Source of the DNA: Rhizobium sp. Leaf306
GTDB lineage: Bacteria; Pseudomonadota; Alphaproteobacteria; Rhizobiales; Rhizobiaceae
Assembly (NCBI RefSeq): GCF_001423425.1
Contig: NZ_LMNX01000001.1
Location: 640,970 to 704,969 of the forward strand
Length of the DNA: 64,000 bases
Reading direction: 5' to 3'
Numbering within the stretch: position 1 is the stretch's first letter; each line of letters opens with the position of its first letter. Below are positions 62,462 through 64,000 of this stretch, piece by piece. The translations under genes and the position numbers were made by a program. The notes under the pieces are model-generated. The model worked only from the letters and a program-made list of their open reading frames with translations, did not search any database and had not been told where the DNA came from.

Positions 62462-63973
62462 ATGATGGGCCAAACGCGGCCGCGTCTGGCCAAGCCGACG
62501 CTCGACAAGGATCTTGAAAAGCTCTCCTCGGTGGAAGACGCCGCGCGCCAGACGTCGCGCGGGCTTGCAGCACCCGGTGCAGCGCTGTTGTTCATCGTGC
62601 TGGTGGCAATCTTTGCCGCTTCCTATGTGACAGGACATCCGGGTGCTGTGGTGGTGATCGCGGCCTCCGCGCTTGCGGCCTACATGGCGATGAATATCGG
62701 CGCCAACGACGTTACCAACAATATCGGCGCGGCAGTCGGCGCGCGCGCGATGACGATGGCGTTCGGTCTGGCGTTGGCGGCAGTATTCGAAATCGCCGGC
62801 GCGGTGATTGCAGGCGGCAGCGTTGCCGGTACGATCGCCAACAACATCATGCGTGCCGGCGTAATCACCGATCCGAACGTGATGATCTGGGCGATGATGG
62901 CGGCACTGCTTTCCGCAGCCGTGCTGATCAACGTCGCGACATGGCTCGGCGCGCCGATCTCCACCACCCATTCGATCGTCGGCAGCGTGATGGGTGCAGG
63001 CATCGCGGCGGCCGGTTTTTCGGCCATCAACTGGGCGACCGTCGGCGGTATTACCGCAAGCTGGGTCCTGTCGCCGCTGCTTGGCGCCACGATTGCTGCC
63101 GGCCTGCTGTTCCTGATCAAGGAAACGATCATCTACCGCGAGGACAAGATCGCTTCTGCCCGGACATGGGTGCCGATCCTGATCGGCCTGATGGCGGGCG
63201 CCTTTGCGGGCTACCTCTCGCTTGTCGGTCTTGGGCAGTTGATAACGGTGTCAAAACTGACAGCGACCGCCATCACGCTGATCACGGGTCTTGCCGTCTG
63301 GCGACTGGTCATCCCTGTCATCGCCAGACAGTCGCGCGGACTCGAGAACCGCAACCAGTCGCTGCGCAAGCTGTTTCGCATTCCGCTGGTGTTTGCCGCG
63401 GCGCTGATGTCGTTCGCGCATGGGGCGAATGACGTGTCGAACGCGATTGGTCCGCTGGCAGCGATCGTCGCGGCAGCGCAACGCGGCGGCGTGTCCGGTT
63501 CCGTCGGCATACCGCTGTGGGAGCTGGTGATCGGCGGCCTTGGTATCTCGCTCGGACTTTTGCTCTACGGACCGAAACTGGTGCGGCTGGTGGGTGCCGA
63601 AATCACCAAGCTCAATCCGATGCGCGCCTATTGCGTCTCATCGTCGACGGCGCTCACGGTGATCGTCGCGTCCTGGGTCGGTCTGCCGGTGTCTTCCACG
63701 CATATTGCTGTTGGCGCCGTGTTCGGCGTCGGGTTTTTCCGCGAATGGTACACGCGCCATTCGCGCCGCCGTTACGAGTATATGCGGGTCAGGGCCGGCA
63801 AAGATCCGGATGTCGGTCAGGAGCACGAACACGACGAGAACGAGGTGAAACGCCGTTTTCTGGTGCGCCGCTCGCATTTCCTGTCGATCATCGCCGCCTG
63901 GATGATTACGCTGCCCGCATCGGCTGCGCTTTCCGCGCTGGTCGCGACGGTTATCTTCGCGCTGTTCGTCTGA
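62462..63973 (+). CDS. pit: Inorganic phosphate transporter, Pit family
   Basis: A 503-residue polytopic membrane protein. It contains two PHO-4 repeats: AYMAMNIGANDVTNNIGAAV (about 75-94) and LMSFAHGANDVSNAIGPLAA (about 317-336), the latter the family signature. Ten to eleven membrane segments are evident. A charged, histidine- and glutamate-rich cytosolic stretch separates the final helices. Length matches low-affinity Pit transporters. A second ATG at 62465 is an equal alternative start. It sits behind the Nudix gene, so phosphate release and phosphate uptake may be coordinated. Confidence 0.94.
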   Translation: MMGQTRPRLAKPTLDKDLEKLSSVEDAARQTSRGLAAPGAALLFIVLVAIFAASYVTGHPGAVVVIAASALAAYMAMNIGANDVTNNIGAAVGARAMTMAFGLALAAVFEIAGAVIAGGSVAGTIANNIMRAGVITDPNVMIWAMMAALLSAAVLINVATWLGAPISTTHSIVGSVMGAGIAAAGFSAINWATVGGITASWVLSPLLGATIAAGLLFLIKETIIYREDKIASARTWVPILIGLMAGAFAGYLSLVGLGQLITVSKLTATAITLITGLAVWRLVIPVIARQSRGLENRNQSLRKLFRIPLVFAAALMSFAHGANDVSNAIGPLAAIVAAAQRGGVSGSVGIPLWELVIGGLGISLGLLLYGPKLVRLVGAEITKLNPMRAYCVSSSTALTVIVASWVGLPVSSTHIAVGAVFGVGFFREWYTRHSRRRYEYMRVRAGKDPDVGQEHEHDENEVKRRFLVRRSHFLSIIAAWMITLPASAALSALVATVIFALFV

Positions 63974-64000
63974 GTTTTGAGAGTTTTCCATGCGTGCCAA

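Overview
The window is an ordinary chromosomal segment of an alphaproteobacterium, most likely a member of the Rhizobiaceae (Rhizobium, Agrobacterium, Neorhizobium or a relative). Several things point there: an F0-only ATP synthase operon (atpI-atpB-atpE-atpF2-atpF) with duplicated b/b' subunits and no F1 genes; hisS-hisZ-hisG with a short-form HisG; a groESL operon under a perfect CIRCE element; a GTTC-N7-GTTC box of the alphaproteobacterial LexA type; glcDEF; two L,D-transpeptidases; and small families common in rhizobia (DUF2093, DUF4170, DUF1902). Coding density is high, G+C is high, and I found no insertion sequence, prophage, CRISPR array, tRNA or rRNA gene.

Layout. 1-3.6 kb: end of ispE, moaB, a small glycosyltransferase-like gene, an SplB-like radical SAM gene behind a LexA-type box, and rnhB. 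3.6-6.3 kb: the F0 operon on the minus strand, with a promoter upstream of atpI and a stem-loop just after atpE. 6.5-12.4 kb: a SleB-like wall hydrolase, kup, an Mrp/ApbC ATPase and a LuxR-type regulator. 12.6-19.8 kb: an SMP-30 lactonase, a PRC-barrel protein, an Old Yellow Enzyme-type demethylase/reductase, and a two-gene signalling cassette (degenerate GGDEF plus EAL; PAS plus tandem receivers). 20-28 kb: mutL, DUF2093, then a minus-strand envelope cluster (waaA, HAD, lpxK), DUF4170, cysQ and pmbA. 28-34 kb: a Kef-type antiporter, patatin, rsmD, an RluB-like pseudouridine synthase with a very long repetitive tail, and tadA. 34-41 kb: a lipoprotein, ileS, a small toxin-antitoxin island, ribF and a HAD phosphatase. 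41-47 kb: chrA, groES-groEL and a chemoreceptor. 47-57 kb: a small secreted protein, DoxX, a methyltransferase, hisG-hisZ-hisS, an orphan antitoxin, an unknown protein, DUF305, a HAD hydrolase, tag, and tandem L,D-transpeptidases. 57.5-64 kb: glcDEF, a Nudix hydrolase and a Pit phosphate transporter.

How the genes fit together. Most are housekeeping functions: energy coupling, heat-shock folding, histidine and riboflavin cofactor synthesis, tRNA and rRNA modification, mismatch and alkylation repair, lipid A-Kdo assembly, and peptidoglycan cross-linking. The accessory material is small and sits between conserved genes. It comprises the Phd/VapC-BrnA-DUF1902 cluster between ileS and ribF, the single RHH antitoxin after hisS, and a mosaic GC-rich intergenic repeat between hisS and hisZ. 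The observations most worth following up are regulatory. They are a LexA-type box on a radical SAM repair-like gene, a TTAA-N7-TTAA (CtrA-type) site in the mutL/PAS-receiver intergenic region, paired CCTGTG-N5-CACAGG palindromes after the second L,D-transpeptidase, the stem-loop after atpE, and two direct repeats 32 bp apart upstream of doxX.
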